A stretch of DNA of 36,450 nucleotides, taken from NCBI RefSeq assembly GCF_000282455.1, contig NZ_AKJG01000151.1:1-36450 (forward strand), written 5' to 3'. The translations under genes and the position numbers were made by a program. This DNA is from Pseudomonas sp. GM74. GTDB taxonomy: Bacteria; Pseudomonadota; Gammaproteobacteria; Pseudomonadales; Pseudomonadaceae. Below the pieces are notes generated by a model. That model saw only the letters and a program-made list of their open reading frames with translations, searched no databases and was not told the origin of the DNA. Below are positions 23,035-30,755 of this stretch, piece after piece (the stretch's first letter is position 1; each line of letters begins with the position of its first letter).

Positions 23035-23724
23035 TCAGAAATCGTCTTCGACCTGACCGTCTTTCACCTTGAATTCACGGTTCTGCAAGTACGCATTACG
23101 GATGAAGGTGTACTTGTCGCCGGTGATCAGCTTCTCGCTCGACAGCAGGTTGGCACGGGTATCGACGATGTCCAGTGCGTAGAACGAGTTACGCACCGGC
23201 ACGTCGTTTACGTATCGATAAGCACCGGTATAGCTGTCGACGTACTTGGACGGCGCATCACGCAAGGTGCTTGGCCCCAGCAGCGGCAGCATCACGTAAG
23301 GGCCGCTGCCGACACCCCAGTAGCCCAGCGTCTGACCGAAGTCTTCGTCATTGCGCTGCAGGCCCATTTTGGTGCCGACATCAATGACGCCCAGCAAGCC
23401 GAAGGTGGTATTGAAAATGATCCGCGCGGTATCAACGCCTGCGGCGCGAGGCTTGGCCTGCAGGATATCGTTGGCCAGGTTGCGCACATCACCGATGTTC
23501 TGGAAGAAGTTGTGAACGCCGTCTTCGACAAACTGCGGCGCCACGTACTGGTAGCCCTGGGCCAGGGGTTTGAGCGCGTAGGTGTCGATCACGTCGTTGA
23601 ACTTGTAAATCGGGCGGTTGACGCTTTCCCAAGGATCCTCTTCCGTGGCTGCCTGGGCAACGAACGGAACCAGCATCGCACTGGCACATACACAAATCCT
23701 GGCTAGATGATTGCTCCAGCGCAT
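23035..23724 (-). CDS. mlaA: MlaA/VacJ outer-membrane phospholipid-removal protein
   Basis: This 229-residue protein is predicted to extract mislocalised phospholipids from the outer leaflet of the outer membrane and pass them to MlaC. The mature protein begins EEDPWESVNRPIYKFNDVID, the MlaA signature. RNLANDILQAKP, FNTTFGLLGVIDVGTKMGL and GYWGVGSGPYVMLPLLGPSTLRD follow. The signal peptide ends AQA with no Cys at +1, so this form appears to lack the lipid anchor of E. coli MlaA. I chose the ATG at 23724, preceded by AAGGAG; the upstream in-frame extension has no family match. It is divergent from the PhnX-like gene. Confidence 0.95.
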   Translation of the reverse strand: MRWSNHLARICVCASAMLVPFVAQAATEEDPWESVNRPIYKFNDVIDTYALKPLAQGYQYVAPQFVEDGVHNFFQNIGDVRNLANDILQAKPRAAGVDTARIIFNTTFGLLGVIDVGTKMGLQRNDEDFGQTLGYWGVGSGPYVMLPLLGPSTLRDAPSKYVDSYTGAYRYVNDVPVRNSFYALDIVDTRANLLSSEKLITGDKYTFIRNAYLQNREFKVKDGQVEDDF

Positions 23725-23925
23725 AGAAAAAAACTCCTTGGTTTGTACCGGCTCGGGCACTTGGCCCGGGCAATAAGCTGGCAAGTATAAGACGTAAACG
23801 CCATTTAACGCACTTTGCACGAGTTCCACACAGAAGGAATCGTGCCAAATGTGAGCGATTCACACCCATGTCATTCAACTGTCACCGTCGCCCACTAGCC
23901 TTCAGACTATTTCAGGGACGTCCAC

Positions 23926-24546
23926 ATGCCGCTCGCCGAAGCCTTGCCCCAAACCGCACCCTGCCTGACCGCCGTACTGTTCGGCCTCAGTGGCTGCCTG
24001 GTGGATTTCGGCGCGCACACGCACCGGCACGGCAGTCACTCGGCCGAACACGCCGAGGCCACACCCGGCGCACTGGATAGCCTGCGCAGCTTGCAGCGCC
24101 AGCAAATCCCCTGCGCGTGGCTCGATGAACTGCCCCCTGCCCTCAGCCAATCCCTGGCCGCTGCGCTGCCGGAATGGATCAAACCCCCGCAACATCCAGC
24201 AACAAACCAACCATGGCCCGCCCCGAATGCCTGCTGGCAAGCCTTGATGACCCTGAACGTCGAGCGACTCGACGGCTGTGTGCTGGTGAGCGGCGAACCC
24301 CGTTTGCTGCAAGCGGGGCTCAATGCCGGGTTGTGGACCATCGGCCTGGCGTCCTGCGGCTCGCTGTGCGGGCTGGCACCCGAGCAATGGCAAGCGTTGA
24401 CCCCGCAAGAGCGGGACATCAAACGCGCCAAGGCGACGATGCAACTGTTCGGTCTGGGCGTGCATTCGGTGATCGATCACCTCGGTGAACTCGACACCTG
24501 CCTGGCGGATATCAGCTTGCGTCGGCTCAAGGGCGAAAAGCCCTGA
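23926..24546 (+). CDS. Degenerate PhnX-like HAD protein (probable pseudoenzyme)
   Basis: This 206-residue protein aligns by eye along its length with the PhnX at 61-888. LTAVLFGLSGCLVDFG corresponds to LQAAILDWAGTVVDFG, QPWPAPNACWQAL to RPWPAQALANVI, and AGLWTIGLASCGSLCGL to AGMWTVALICSGNALGL. The C-terminal third is also similar. However, the nucleophile Asp is Gly 20, the cap domain with the Schiff-base Lys is missing, and the DD pair is Ser-Gly. Catalysis as a phosphonatase or any normal HAD hydrolase is not expected. A similar gene occurs near queF in other Pseudomonas as I recall (PA2803), so it is probably a retained protein with a non-catalytic role. It is not a recent pseudogene, since the frame is intact. 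Confidence 0.85.
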   Translation: MPLAEALPQTAPCLTAVLFGLSGCLVDFGAHTHRHGSHSAEHAEATPGALDSLRSLQRQQIPCAWLDELPPALSQSLAAALPEWIKPPQHPATNQPWPAPNACWQALMTLNVERLDGCVLVSGEPRLLQAGLNAGLWTIGLASCGSLCGLAPEQWQALTPQERDIKRAKATMQLFGLGVHSVIDHLGELDTCLADISLRRLKGEKP

Positions 24547-24667
24547 CCGAGATCATGCACGTTGGCCGCGAGTGGATTAATCTAAAGGTAGCCATCGACC
24601 TTTGGCGCGCCGCCTTGGCGTGCCGCCATGGTCTATGCCAGTGCCTATCGATAGAAGGAAGAACGCT

Positions 24668-24931
24668 ATGCCTGCCCGCGAACTGCAAGAACAGCTCAAT
24701 GCCCTGCGCGAGCAATTGGAACAGAATCCTCCATTGTCTGAAGCAGAACGCGCCGAGCTGCACGAGCTCATGCAGCAGATTGAATTGAAGCTTGAGCTGG
24801 AAACCAAAACCCAGGACTCCAGCCTTGCCGACGGCGTCAACCTGGCCGTGGAGCGCTTCGAGCTCGAACACCCTACCCTTGCCGGCACCCTGCGCAACAT
24901 CGGGCAGGCCTTGGCCAACATGGGAATCTGA
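24668..24931 (+). CDS. DUF4404 family small helical protein
   Basis: This 87-residue acidic protein is almost entirely helical: RELQEQLNALREQLEQNPPLSEAERAELHELMQQIELKLELE, then a second helical part with HPTLAGTLRNIGQALANMGI. The pattern fits the DUF4404 family of gamma-proteobacteria, whose function is unknown. AAGGAAG lies 6 bases before the ATG at 24668. A terminator follows directly. It lies 121 bases after the PhnX-like gene, in the same direction, and could be co-transcribed with it. Confidence 0.85.
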   Translation: MPARELQEQLNALREQLEQNPPLSEAERAELHELMQQIELKLELETKTQDSSLADGVNLAVERFELEHPTLAGTLRNIGQALANMGI

Positions 24932-24944
24932 ACCCTCCAGATGC

Positions 24945-24976
24945 AAAAAACCCCGCTGGCGATGGCGGGGCTTTTT
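24945..24976 (+). terminator. Rho-independent terminator after the DUF4404 gene
   Basis: CCCCGC (24951-24956) pairs with GCGGGG (24965-24970), preceded by six A and followed by a T run. It can work in both directions and lies between the small gene and queF, which converge. Confidence 0.88.
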
Positions 24977-25003
24977 AATTTCTACGATCTGAAACGCAAT
25001 CCC

Positions 25004-25029
25004 CTGTGGGAGCAAGCCCGCTCCCACAT
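25004..25029. repeat. REP-like palindrome
   Basis: TGTGGGAGC and GCTCCCACA form a perfect stem around AAGCCC, just beyond the queF stop. It belongs to the same repeat family as the other GTGGGAGC elements in the window. Confidence 0.8.
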
Positions 25030-25036
25030 TAAAGCG

Positions 25037-25867
25037 TTACTGGCGGACCAGGCGATGGTTCGGCAGCTGCACCTCTTCAGTGCTGCGGTACGGGTTGATA
25101 TCCAGCCCGCCACGGCGCACATAACGCGCGTACACCGTCAGTTTCTCCGGCTTGAGCAACCGCTGCAGGTCAAGGAAGATGCGCTCTACGCACTGCTCAT
25201 GGAAGTCCGAGTGCTGGCGGAAGCTGACGATGTACTCGAGCAGGCTCGCGTGATCCAGCGCCGCGCCACGGTACTCCACCGCCACGCTGCCCCAGTCCGG
25301 CTGGCTGGTGACCGGGCAGTTGGACTTGAGCAAATGGCTGTGCACGCTCTCCTCGACAATGCGCGAATCATCGCAACGCAGCAGTTCCGGCCGTGGATGC
25401 TCGTAATTGCTGACACTGATATCCAGCTCATCGATGCACACGCCCGGCAAAGCCACGACGCCTTCACTCTCCACATCCTTGAGGCTGCGAATACGTACGC
25501 CCACCGGCTTGCCGGCAGCCGCTGACAAGTCCTTGGCCAGCGTCGCCTCAAGGCTCGCGGTATCGACAAACGGCGTCTGGTTCAGGGAGTTGAGGTACAG
25601 CTTGAACGACTTCGACTCGATGATGTTCGGCGAATCCGCCGGAATGCTGAATTCGCCGATCGCCACCACCGGCTTGCCCGAAGGCAACAGCCAGGACAGC
25701 TCGAAGCAATTCCAGAAGTCCACGCCTTTATACGGCAGGGTTTGCGCCGTCAGGCCCAGTTCCGCCCACTTCACGGTGCGCGGGATCGGGAACAGCAAGG
25801 ACGGCGTGTAGGTGGCGATGTATTCGCTGGACTTGCCCAGCGGCGAGTGTTCGGCTGCGGGATGCAT
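25037..25867 (-). CDS. queF: NADPH-dependent 7-cyano-7-deazaguanine reductase
   Basis: This 276-residue enzyme reduces preQ0 to preQ1 in queuosine tRNA modification. It is the long, two-domain (YqcD-type) QueF. The N-terminal half carries ESKSFKLYLNSLNQT, and the C-terminal half the catalytic SNCPVTSQPDWG with the active-site Cys and general acid Asp. HSDFHEQCVERIF provides the substrate-binding Glu/His region, and YVRRGGLDINPYRS closes the fold. Length and motif order fit the family. It converges on the DUF4404 gene. Confidence 0.97.
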   Translation of the reverse strand: MHPAAEHSPLGKSSEYIATYTPSLLFPIPRTVKWAELGLTAQTLPYKGVDFWNCFELSWLLPSGKPVVAIGEFSIPADSPNIIESKSFKLYLNSLNQTPFVDTASLEATLAKDLSAAAGKPVGVRIRSLKDVESEGVVALPGVCIDELDISVSNYEHPRPELLRCDDSRIVEESVHSHLLKSNCPVTSQPDWGSVAVEYRGAALDHASLLEYIVSFRQHSDFHEQCVERIFLDLQRLLKPEKLTVYARYVRRGGLDINPYRSTEEVQLPNHRLVRQ

Positions 25868-25928
25868 GGCGGAAACCTGACTGAAGAATCAGCGGATTCT
25901 ATCAGCCTTTGCTCCCGCCTTTGAGTGC

Positions 25929-26465
25929 TTACTGACTGACAGTCAGTTTGCCGACCATGCCGGCCTGGTAATGACCGGGGATGTTGCAGGCAAACTCAAG
26001 GCTGGTGGCCTTGCTGAAGGCCCAGGTCAGCTCGGCGGTCTTGCCTGGCTCCACCAGCACGCTGTTGGGGTCGTCATGCTTCATGCCATGGTCCATTTTG
26101 CTGTGGTCCATGCCGGCCATGTCGCCGTGATCCATGGCCTTCATGCCGGTGGGCGACAGCATGCCGCTCTGTTGCATCTGCAACATTTCCTGCTGGTGTT
26201 TGGCGTGCATCGCCGCATCCCCCAGGTTGAATTCATGCAACAGCTGGCCTTTATTGACCAGCACGAAGCGCACGGTTTCCCCGGCCTTGATGTCGATGGC
26301 CTCAGGTGTGAAGGACATATCACCCATCACTACCTCAATGCTGCGGTTCGCCTTGGCCGCCGGGGCCGGTTGACCGAAATCGTAGCTATACCCCGAATCG
26401 GCCCACACCGGCGAACTCAGCGCCAGCAAACACAGGATTTGCGCCACGGATTTGCGTAAAAACAT
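25929..26465 (-). CDS. Periplasmic cupredoxin, copper-resistance (CopI-like)
   Basis: This protein of about 178 residues has a signal peptide ending VWA and a single cupredoxin domain. Likely copper ligands are His in LLHEFN, then Cys, His and Met in ACNIPGHYQAGM near the C-terminus. Between them lies a His/Met-rich stretch (MKAMDHGDMAGMDHSK...) that could bind extra Cu(I) or Ag(I). It is divergent from copR/copS with a dyad between them, so copper induction by CopR is likely. An ATG six bases upstream (26471) is also possible. A role in copper tolerance is inferred from family and context. Confidence 0.88.
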   Translation of the reverse strand: MFLRKSVAQILCLLALSSPVWADSGYSYDFGQPAPAAKANRSIEVVMGDMSFTPEAIDIKAGETVRFVLVNKGQLLHEFNLGDAAMHAKHQQEMLQMQQSGMLSPTGMKAMDHGDMAGMDHSKMDHGMKHDDPNSVLVEPGKTAELTWAFSKATSLEFACNIPGHYQAGMVGKLTVSQ

Positions 26466-26527
26466 CGTCATACTCCAACAAGATAAGGCTCAGCGTGCGT
26501 AAAACTCTAAACTGCCGGCACTGCCCG

Positions 26528-26562
26528 CAACCTGACAGCCAGATTACAACTTTGACAGGTTG
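26528..26562. promoter_or_regulatory. Candidate CopR operator between the cupredoxin gene and copR
   Basis: CAACCTG (26528-26534) and CAGGTTG (26556-26562) form an inverted repeat. It encloses ATTACAACTTTGACA (26543-26557), an imperfect dyad that looks like a cop/cus-box-type site on the minus strand (TGTCA-4 bases-TGTAAT). Position between divergent copper genes supports a CopR site. Confidence 0.45.
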
Positions 26563-26620
26563 CCCTATGCCAATGCTTCCCACGGTATAAAGCGTTCGTT
26601 CCACTTGCCAAGAGTCGCCC

Positions 26621-27301
26621 ATGAAACTGCTGATCGTCGAAGACCAACCGAAAACCGGCCATTACCTGCGCCAGGGCCTGGCCGAGGCCGGTTTCAACAC
26701 CGAACTGGTGGCCGATGGCACTACCGGCCAGCAATTGGCCCTCAGCGGCGAATATGCCCTGCTGATTCTCGATGTGATGCTGCCCGGTCGTGATGGCTGG
26801 CAGATTCTGCAAGCAGTGCGCAGCGCCGGCCTGGACACGCCGGTACTTTTTCTGACCGCCCGTGACGCCGTGGAGGACAGGGTTCACGGCCTCGAACTGG
26901 GCGCCGATGACTATCTGGTCAAGCCATTTGCCTTCTCCGAACTGTTGGCCCGGGTCCGCAGCCTTTTGCGTCGCGGCAGCGCCACGCCCCAGGAAACCAG
27001 CCTGCAATTGGCCGATTTGCGCCTGGACCTGATCCGTCGCCGGGTCGAACGCAGCGGCCAGCGCATCGACCTGACCGCCAAGGAATTCGCCTTGCTGGAA
27101 ATGCTTCTGCGCCGCCAGGGCGAAGTCCTGCCCAAATCGCTGATTGCGTCCCAGGTCTGGGACATGAATTTCGACAGCGACACCAATGTCATCGAGGTGG
27201 CGATCCGTCGCCTGCGCCTGAAGATCGACGATGAATTCCCCAACAAGCTGATTCACACCGTGCGCGGCATGGGCTACGTCCTTGAAGAGCGCCCCGCCTG
27301 A
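26621..27301 (+). CDS. copR: CopR heavy-metal response regulator
   Basis: This 226-residue OmpR-family regulator has a receiver domain (LIVEDQPKTGHYL, phospho-acceptor Asp 51 in LILDVMLPGRDGW, Lys in YLVKPFAFSELLAR) and a winged-helix DNA-binding domain (residues 125-225; LTAKEFALLEMLLR, IEVAIRRLRLKID, HTVRGMGYVLEE). The QPKTG segment and overall sequence are typical of CopR/CusR/IrlR copper regulators. Its stop overlaps the copS start by one base (TGATG), so the pair is translationally coupled. It probably activates the divergent cupredoxin gene. Confidence 0.94.
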   Translation: MKLLIVEDQPKTGHYLRQGLAEAGFNTELVADGTTGQQLALSGEYALLILDVMLPGRDGWQILQAVRSAGLDTPVLFLTARDAVEDRVHGLELGADDYLVKPFAFSELLARVRSLLRRGSATPQETSLQLADLRLDLIRRRVERSGQRIDLTAKEFALLEMLLRRQGEVLPKSLIASQVWDMNFDSDTNVIEVAIRRLRLKIDDEFPNKLIHTVRGMGYVLEERPA

Positions 27302-28650
27302 TGCGCCGCCTCTCCTTGAGCACCCGCCTGGCGCTACTTTTTGCCGCCTGCACCGCCGTGGTGTCGCTGTTCGCCGGGGTGCTGTTCAGCCGCGCCAGTG
27401 AGGCGCACTTTGTTGAACTCGACCAGCAACTGCTGGACGGCAAGCTGATTGGCTTGCGTCGGGCCCTGCACGACCTTCAGTCGAGTGATAGCGAGGTGAA
27501 ACTGGCCGAGGAATTGAGCCGGCAGGCTGACCTGTCCCTGCGAATCACCGGCAGCGACGGCCAGCGCTGGTATGACAGCTCGACCAACATTCCCCAGGCA
27601 TTGCCGCGCCAGCCCGGATTGTCGACGGTGAGCCATGAAGGCATGGATTACCGGGTGCTGAATGCACCGCTTTTCGTGGACAAACCCGAGTCACCGCAAC
27701 TGACCCTGCTGCTGGACATCACCCACCACCAGCACTTCCTGCAACGCATGCAGCATTTGATCTGGCTGACCGTCGGCCTGTCAGCCCTGGCCACTGCACT
27801 GCTGGGCGCCTGGGCGGCCCGCAGCGGCTTGCGCCCGTTGCGGCGGATCAGTGCGGTGGCCAGCGGTGTTTCCGCTCAGTCGCTGAACTCGCGGCTGCCT
27901 GAAGAAAACATGCCGCTGGAACTGGCGGAAATGGCCCACAACTTCAACGCCATGCTCGGACGCCTCGACGACTCGTTTCAGCGTCTGTCCGCGTTCTCCG
28001 CCGACATTGCCCATGAACTGCGCACGCCATTGTCGAACCTGCTGACCCACACCCAGGTCACCCTCACCCGCCCTCGCCCCATCGAGGACTACCGCGAAGC
28101 CCTGCACAGCAACCTCGAAGAACTGCAATGGATGGCGCAACTGGTCAACGACATGCTCTATCTGGCGAAAGCCGATCACGGCTTGTTAATGCCCAAATGC
28201 GAGCCACTGGAACTGGCGGAGGAAGCGGATCTGCTGCTGGAGTTCTTTGCGCCGCTGGCCGAAGACGCGCAGGTAAGACTGAGCCGTGACGGCAATGCCC
28301 ACATCGAAGGTGACCGCAGCATGTTACGGCGGGCGCTGTCGAACCTGCTGGACAATGCACTGCGGTTCACGCCGGTCGATGGCGAGGTTCGGGTGCGAAT
28401 CGTCGATCAGGCAAAAGAGTTGCGCCTGAGCGTTGAAAATACGGGCCAACAGATTGCCGAAGATCTATTGCCGCGCCTTTTTGACCGGTTTTACCGGGCC
28501 GATCCGGCGCGTCGTGAAGGCAGTAGCGAACATGCCGGATTGGGGCTGGCGATCACCCAGTCGATCATCCGTGCCCATGGCGGGCAGATTCGTTGCGAAT
28601 CGGAGAATGGGTGGACGCGGTTTGTGATCGAGTTGCCAAGGGGGGATTGA
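27301..28650 (+). CDS. copS: CopS heavy-metal sensor histidine kinase
   Basis: This 449-residue inner-membrane kinase has transmembrane segments near 8-28 and 152-172 flanking a periplasmic sensor domain. A HAMP region follows (about 175-230). The dimerisation helix carries the phospho-acceptor His 238 in FSADIAHELRTPLSNLL. The ATPase domain has N (SNLLDNALRFTP), F (LFDRFYRAD) and G (HAGLGLAITQSI) boxes. It is expected to sense periplasmic Cu and phosphorylate CopR. A REP pair follows the stop. Confidence 0.94.
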   Translation: MRRLSLSTRLALLFAACTAVVSLFAGVLFSRASEAHFVELDQQLLDGKLIGLRRALHDLQSSDSEVKLAEELSRQADLSLRITGSDGQRWYDSSTNIPQALPRQPGLSTVSHEGMDYRVLNAPLFVDKPESPQLTLLLDITHHQHFLQRMQHLIWLTVGLSALATALLGAWAARSGLRPLRRISAVASGVSAQSLNSRLPEENMPLELAEMAHNFNAMLGRLDDSFQRLSAFSADIAHELRTPLSNLLTHTQVTLTRPRPIEDYREALHSNLEELQWMAQLVNDMLYLAKADHGLLMPKCEPLELAEEADLLLEFFAPLAEDAQVRLSRDGNAHIEGDRSMLRRALSNLLDNALRFTPVDGEVRVRIVDQAKELRLSVENTGQQIAEDLLPRLFDRFYRADPARREGSSEHAGLGLAITQSIIRAHGGQIRCESENGWTRFVIELPRGD

Positions 28651-28669
28651 GGCCGGCAGTTCCGGCCCC

Positions 28670-28734
28670 TTCGCGGGCAAGCCCGCTCCCACATTTGGAA
28701 TGCATTCCCCTGTGGGAGCGGACTTGCTCGCGAA
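28670..28734. repeat. Inverted pair of REP sequences
   Basis: TTCGCGGGCAAGCCCGCTCC starts at 28670 and its inverted partner ends at 28734 (GGAGCGGACTTGCTCGCGAA). They are separated by about 17 bases, between the convergent copS and lolE stops. Confidence 0.85.
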
Positions 28735-28748
28735 AGCGGTGTAACGGC

Positions 28749-29993
28749 TTACGAATACCGCAACGCATGAGCCGGCTCGATCTTCGCCGCCCGCCAGGCC
28801 GGATAAACCGTGGCCAGGAAGCTCATGACAAAGCCGGCCGTGCAGATCAGCGCCACATCTGCGCCTTGCAGTTCGGACGGCAGGTTGCTGACGAAATACA
28901 CGTCGGAACTGAAGATGTGCTGCCCGCTGACCCGCTCGATCCAGCCCACGATCTGGCTGACGTTCAGCGCGGCAATCACGCCCAACACACCCCCAATCAA
29001 GGTGCCGACAATGCCGATCACCGTGCCCTGCACCACGAAGATCGCCATGATCTGCCGTGGCGTGGCGCCGATGGTACGCAGGATCGCGATGTCCGCGCCC
29101 TTATCGTTCACCACCATGATCAGGGTCGCGATGATGTTGAATGCCGCCACCGCGACGATCATCAGCAACAGCAGGCCGATCATGGTTTTTTCCATCTTCA
29201 TCGCGCTGAACAGGCTGCCCTGGGTGTGGGTCCAGTCGTCAGCCTTGTAGGCTGCGCCCAGCCCGGTGGCGATGTCGCTCGACACTTGCGGCGCGGCATA
29301 CAGGTCCTTCACCGCCAGGCGCACGCTCTGCACCTGATTCGGCTCCCAGTGCTGCATCTGCGCGGCATCGGCCATGTGGATCAGCGCCATGGTGCCGTCC
29401 AGTTCGGCACCGACCTTGAACACGCCGACCACATTCAGTCGTTGCATGCGCGGGGTGATGCCGCCCGGCGCATTGCTGACCTCCGGCACGATCAGGGTGA
29501 TCTTGTCGCCGACGTTCAAGCGGAAGCGGCGCGCCGTGATCTCACCGATCACCACGCCGAACTCGCCCGGTTTCAGGGCTTCGAGGCTGCCCTGAACGAT
29601 GTGCTTGGCGACAATCGACACCTGGCCTTCCAGCGCCGGATCGACACCACTGACCTGGATAGGCTGCATCGTGCCCTTATAGGACAGCATGCCTTCCATC
29701 TCGGTGAACGGCACCGCCGCCGTCACTTCCGGGTTTTTCATCGCCGCCGCTGCCACAGGCTTCCAGTCATCAATCGGGTTGACGCCGACGATGGTGGCAT
29801 GGGGCACCATGCCGAGGATGCGCGAGCTCATTTCGCGCTGGAAGCCGTTCATCACCGACAGCACCACGATCATCGCCAGTACGCCGAGGGCGAGACCGAT
29901 CATCGAGGTCATCGAGATGAAGGAAACAAAGCGATTGCGGCGCTTGGCGCGGGTATAGCGCGTGCCGATAAAGATCGATAACGGTCTGAACAT
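28749..29993 (-). CDS. lolE: Lipoprotein-releasing ABC transporter permease LolE
   Basis: This 414-residue permease is one of two membrane subunits of the LolCDE complex, which releases outer-membrane lipoproteins to LolA. It has an N-terminal transmembrane segment (TSMIGLALGVLAMIVVLSVMNGF), a large periplasmic domain (about 55-265), and three C-terminal transmembrane segments ending YPAWRAAKIEPAHALRY. I chose the ATG at 29993, giving MFRPLSIFIGTRY like its paralogue; the 21-residue in-frame extension has no family look. It lies 63 bases after lolD. LolC versus LolE naming follows gene order. Confidence 0.92.
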   Translation of the reverse strand: MFRPLSIFIGTRYTRAKRRNRFVSFISMTSMIGLALGVLAMIVVLSVMNGFQREMSSRILGMVPHATIVGVNPIDDWKPVAAAAMKNPEVTAAVPFTEMEGMLSYKGTMQPIQVSGVDPALEGQVSIVAKHIVQGSLEALKPGEFGVVIGEITARRFRLNVGDKITLIVPEVSNAPGGITPRMQRLNVVGVFKVGAELDGTMALIHMADAAQMQHWEPNQVQSVRLAVKDLYAAPQVSSDIATGLGAAYKADDWTHTQGSLFSAMKMEKTMIGLLLLMIVAVAAFNIIATLIMVVNDKGADIAILRTIGATPRQIMAIFVVQGTVIGIVGTLIGGVLGVIAALNVSQIVGWIERVSGQHIFSSDVYFVSNLPSELQGADVALICTAGFVMSFLATVYPAWRAAKIEPAHALRYS

Positions 29994-30056
29994 TCGCTGG
30001 GGCACCGTATGGAAATAAATGACCCGACGCCTTTTCAGACATCGGGTTTCAGCCAA

Positions 30057-30755
30057 TCAGATAGGAGTGAGGCAACCTTCCTGCAAGTGCAGGACGCGAT
30101 CCATCTGGCGGGCCAGGTTCATGTCGTGGGTCACCACCAGGAACGCCGTGCGCATCGAGGTGCTGAGCTCCAGCATCAAGTCCTGGATCCCCTGGGCGGT
30201 GTGAGAATCGAGGTTGCCGGTCGGCTCGTCGAGCATCACCAGGCCCGGATTGTTCACCAAGGCACGGGCGATGGCCACACGCTGACGCTCACCACCGGAC
30301 AATTCGGCCGGTTTGTGCTCCAGGCGATGGCCCAGCCCTACCCGCTCCAGCAACGCCGTGGCACGCTGACGCGCTTCGGGGATCGCGGTCTTGCCGATCA
30401 GCAGCGGCATGCAGACGTTTTCCAGGGCGGTGAATTCCGGCAGCAGGTGGTGGAACTGGTACACGAAGCCGAGGGCGCGATTACGCAGCAGGCCGCGCTT
30501 CTTCTCGCTCAGTGCCGACAGCTCTTCACCATCGAGCCAGACGCTGCCCTTGGTCGGTGTATCGAGGCCGCCCAGCAGATTGAGCAAGGTACTTTTGCCC
30601 GAGCCCGACTTGCCGACAATCGCCACACGTTCTCCCGGGTGCAACTCCAGTTGCAGGCCGGCCAACACTTCCACCGATTCAGGGCCTTCCTCGTAGGACT
30701 TGCCCAGGCTGCGGCAGCTCAAGATTGCTTTATCGCTCATGCCCGACTCACTCAT
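30057..30755 (-). CDS. lolD: Lipoprotein-releasing ABC transporter ATPase LolD
   Basis: This 232-residue ATPase powers lipoprotein release. It has Walker A GKSGSGKST, a Q-loop (YQFHHLLPEF, the hydrophobic contact typical of LolD/MacB-type ATPases), signature LSGGERQRVAIARAL, Walker B LVMLDEPTGNLD and an H-loop THD. The ATG at 30755 overlaps the lolC stop (TATGAGTGAG), giving translational coupling. An alternative Met lies five codons later. It sits between lolC and lolE, as is usual. Confidence 0.96.
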   Translation of the reverse strand: MSESGMSDKAILSCRSLGKSYEEGPESVEVLAGLQLELHPGERVAIVGKSGSGKSTLLNLLGGLDTPTKGSVWLDGEELSALSEKKRGLLRNRALGFVYQFHHLLPEFTALENVCMPLLIGKTAIPEARQRATALLERVGLGHRLEHKPAELSGGERQRVAIARALVNNPGLVMLDEPTGNLDSHTAQGIQDLMLELSTSMRTAFLVVTHDMNLARQMDRVLHLQEGCLTPI

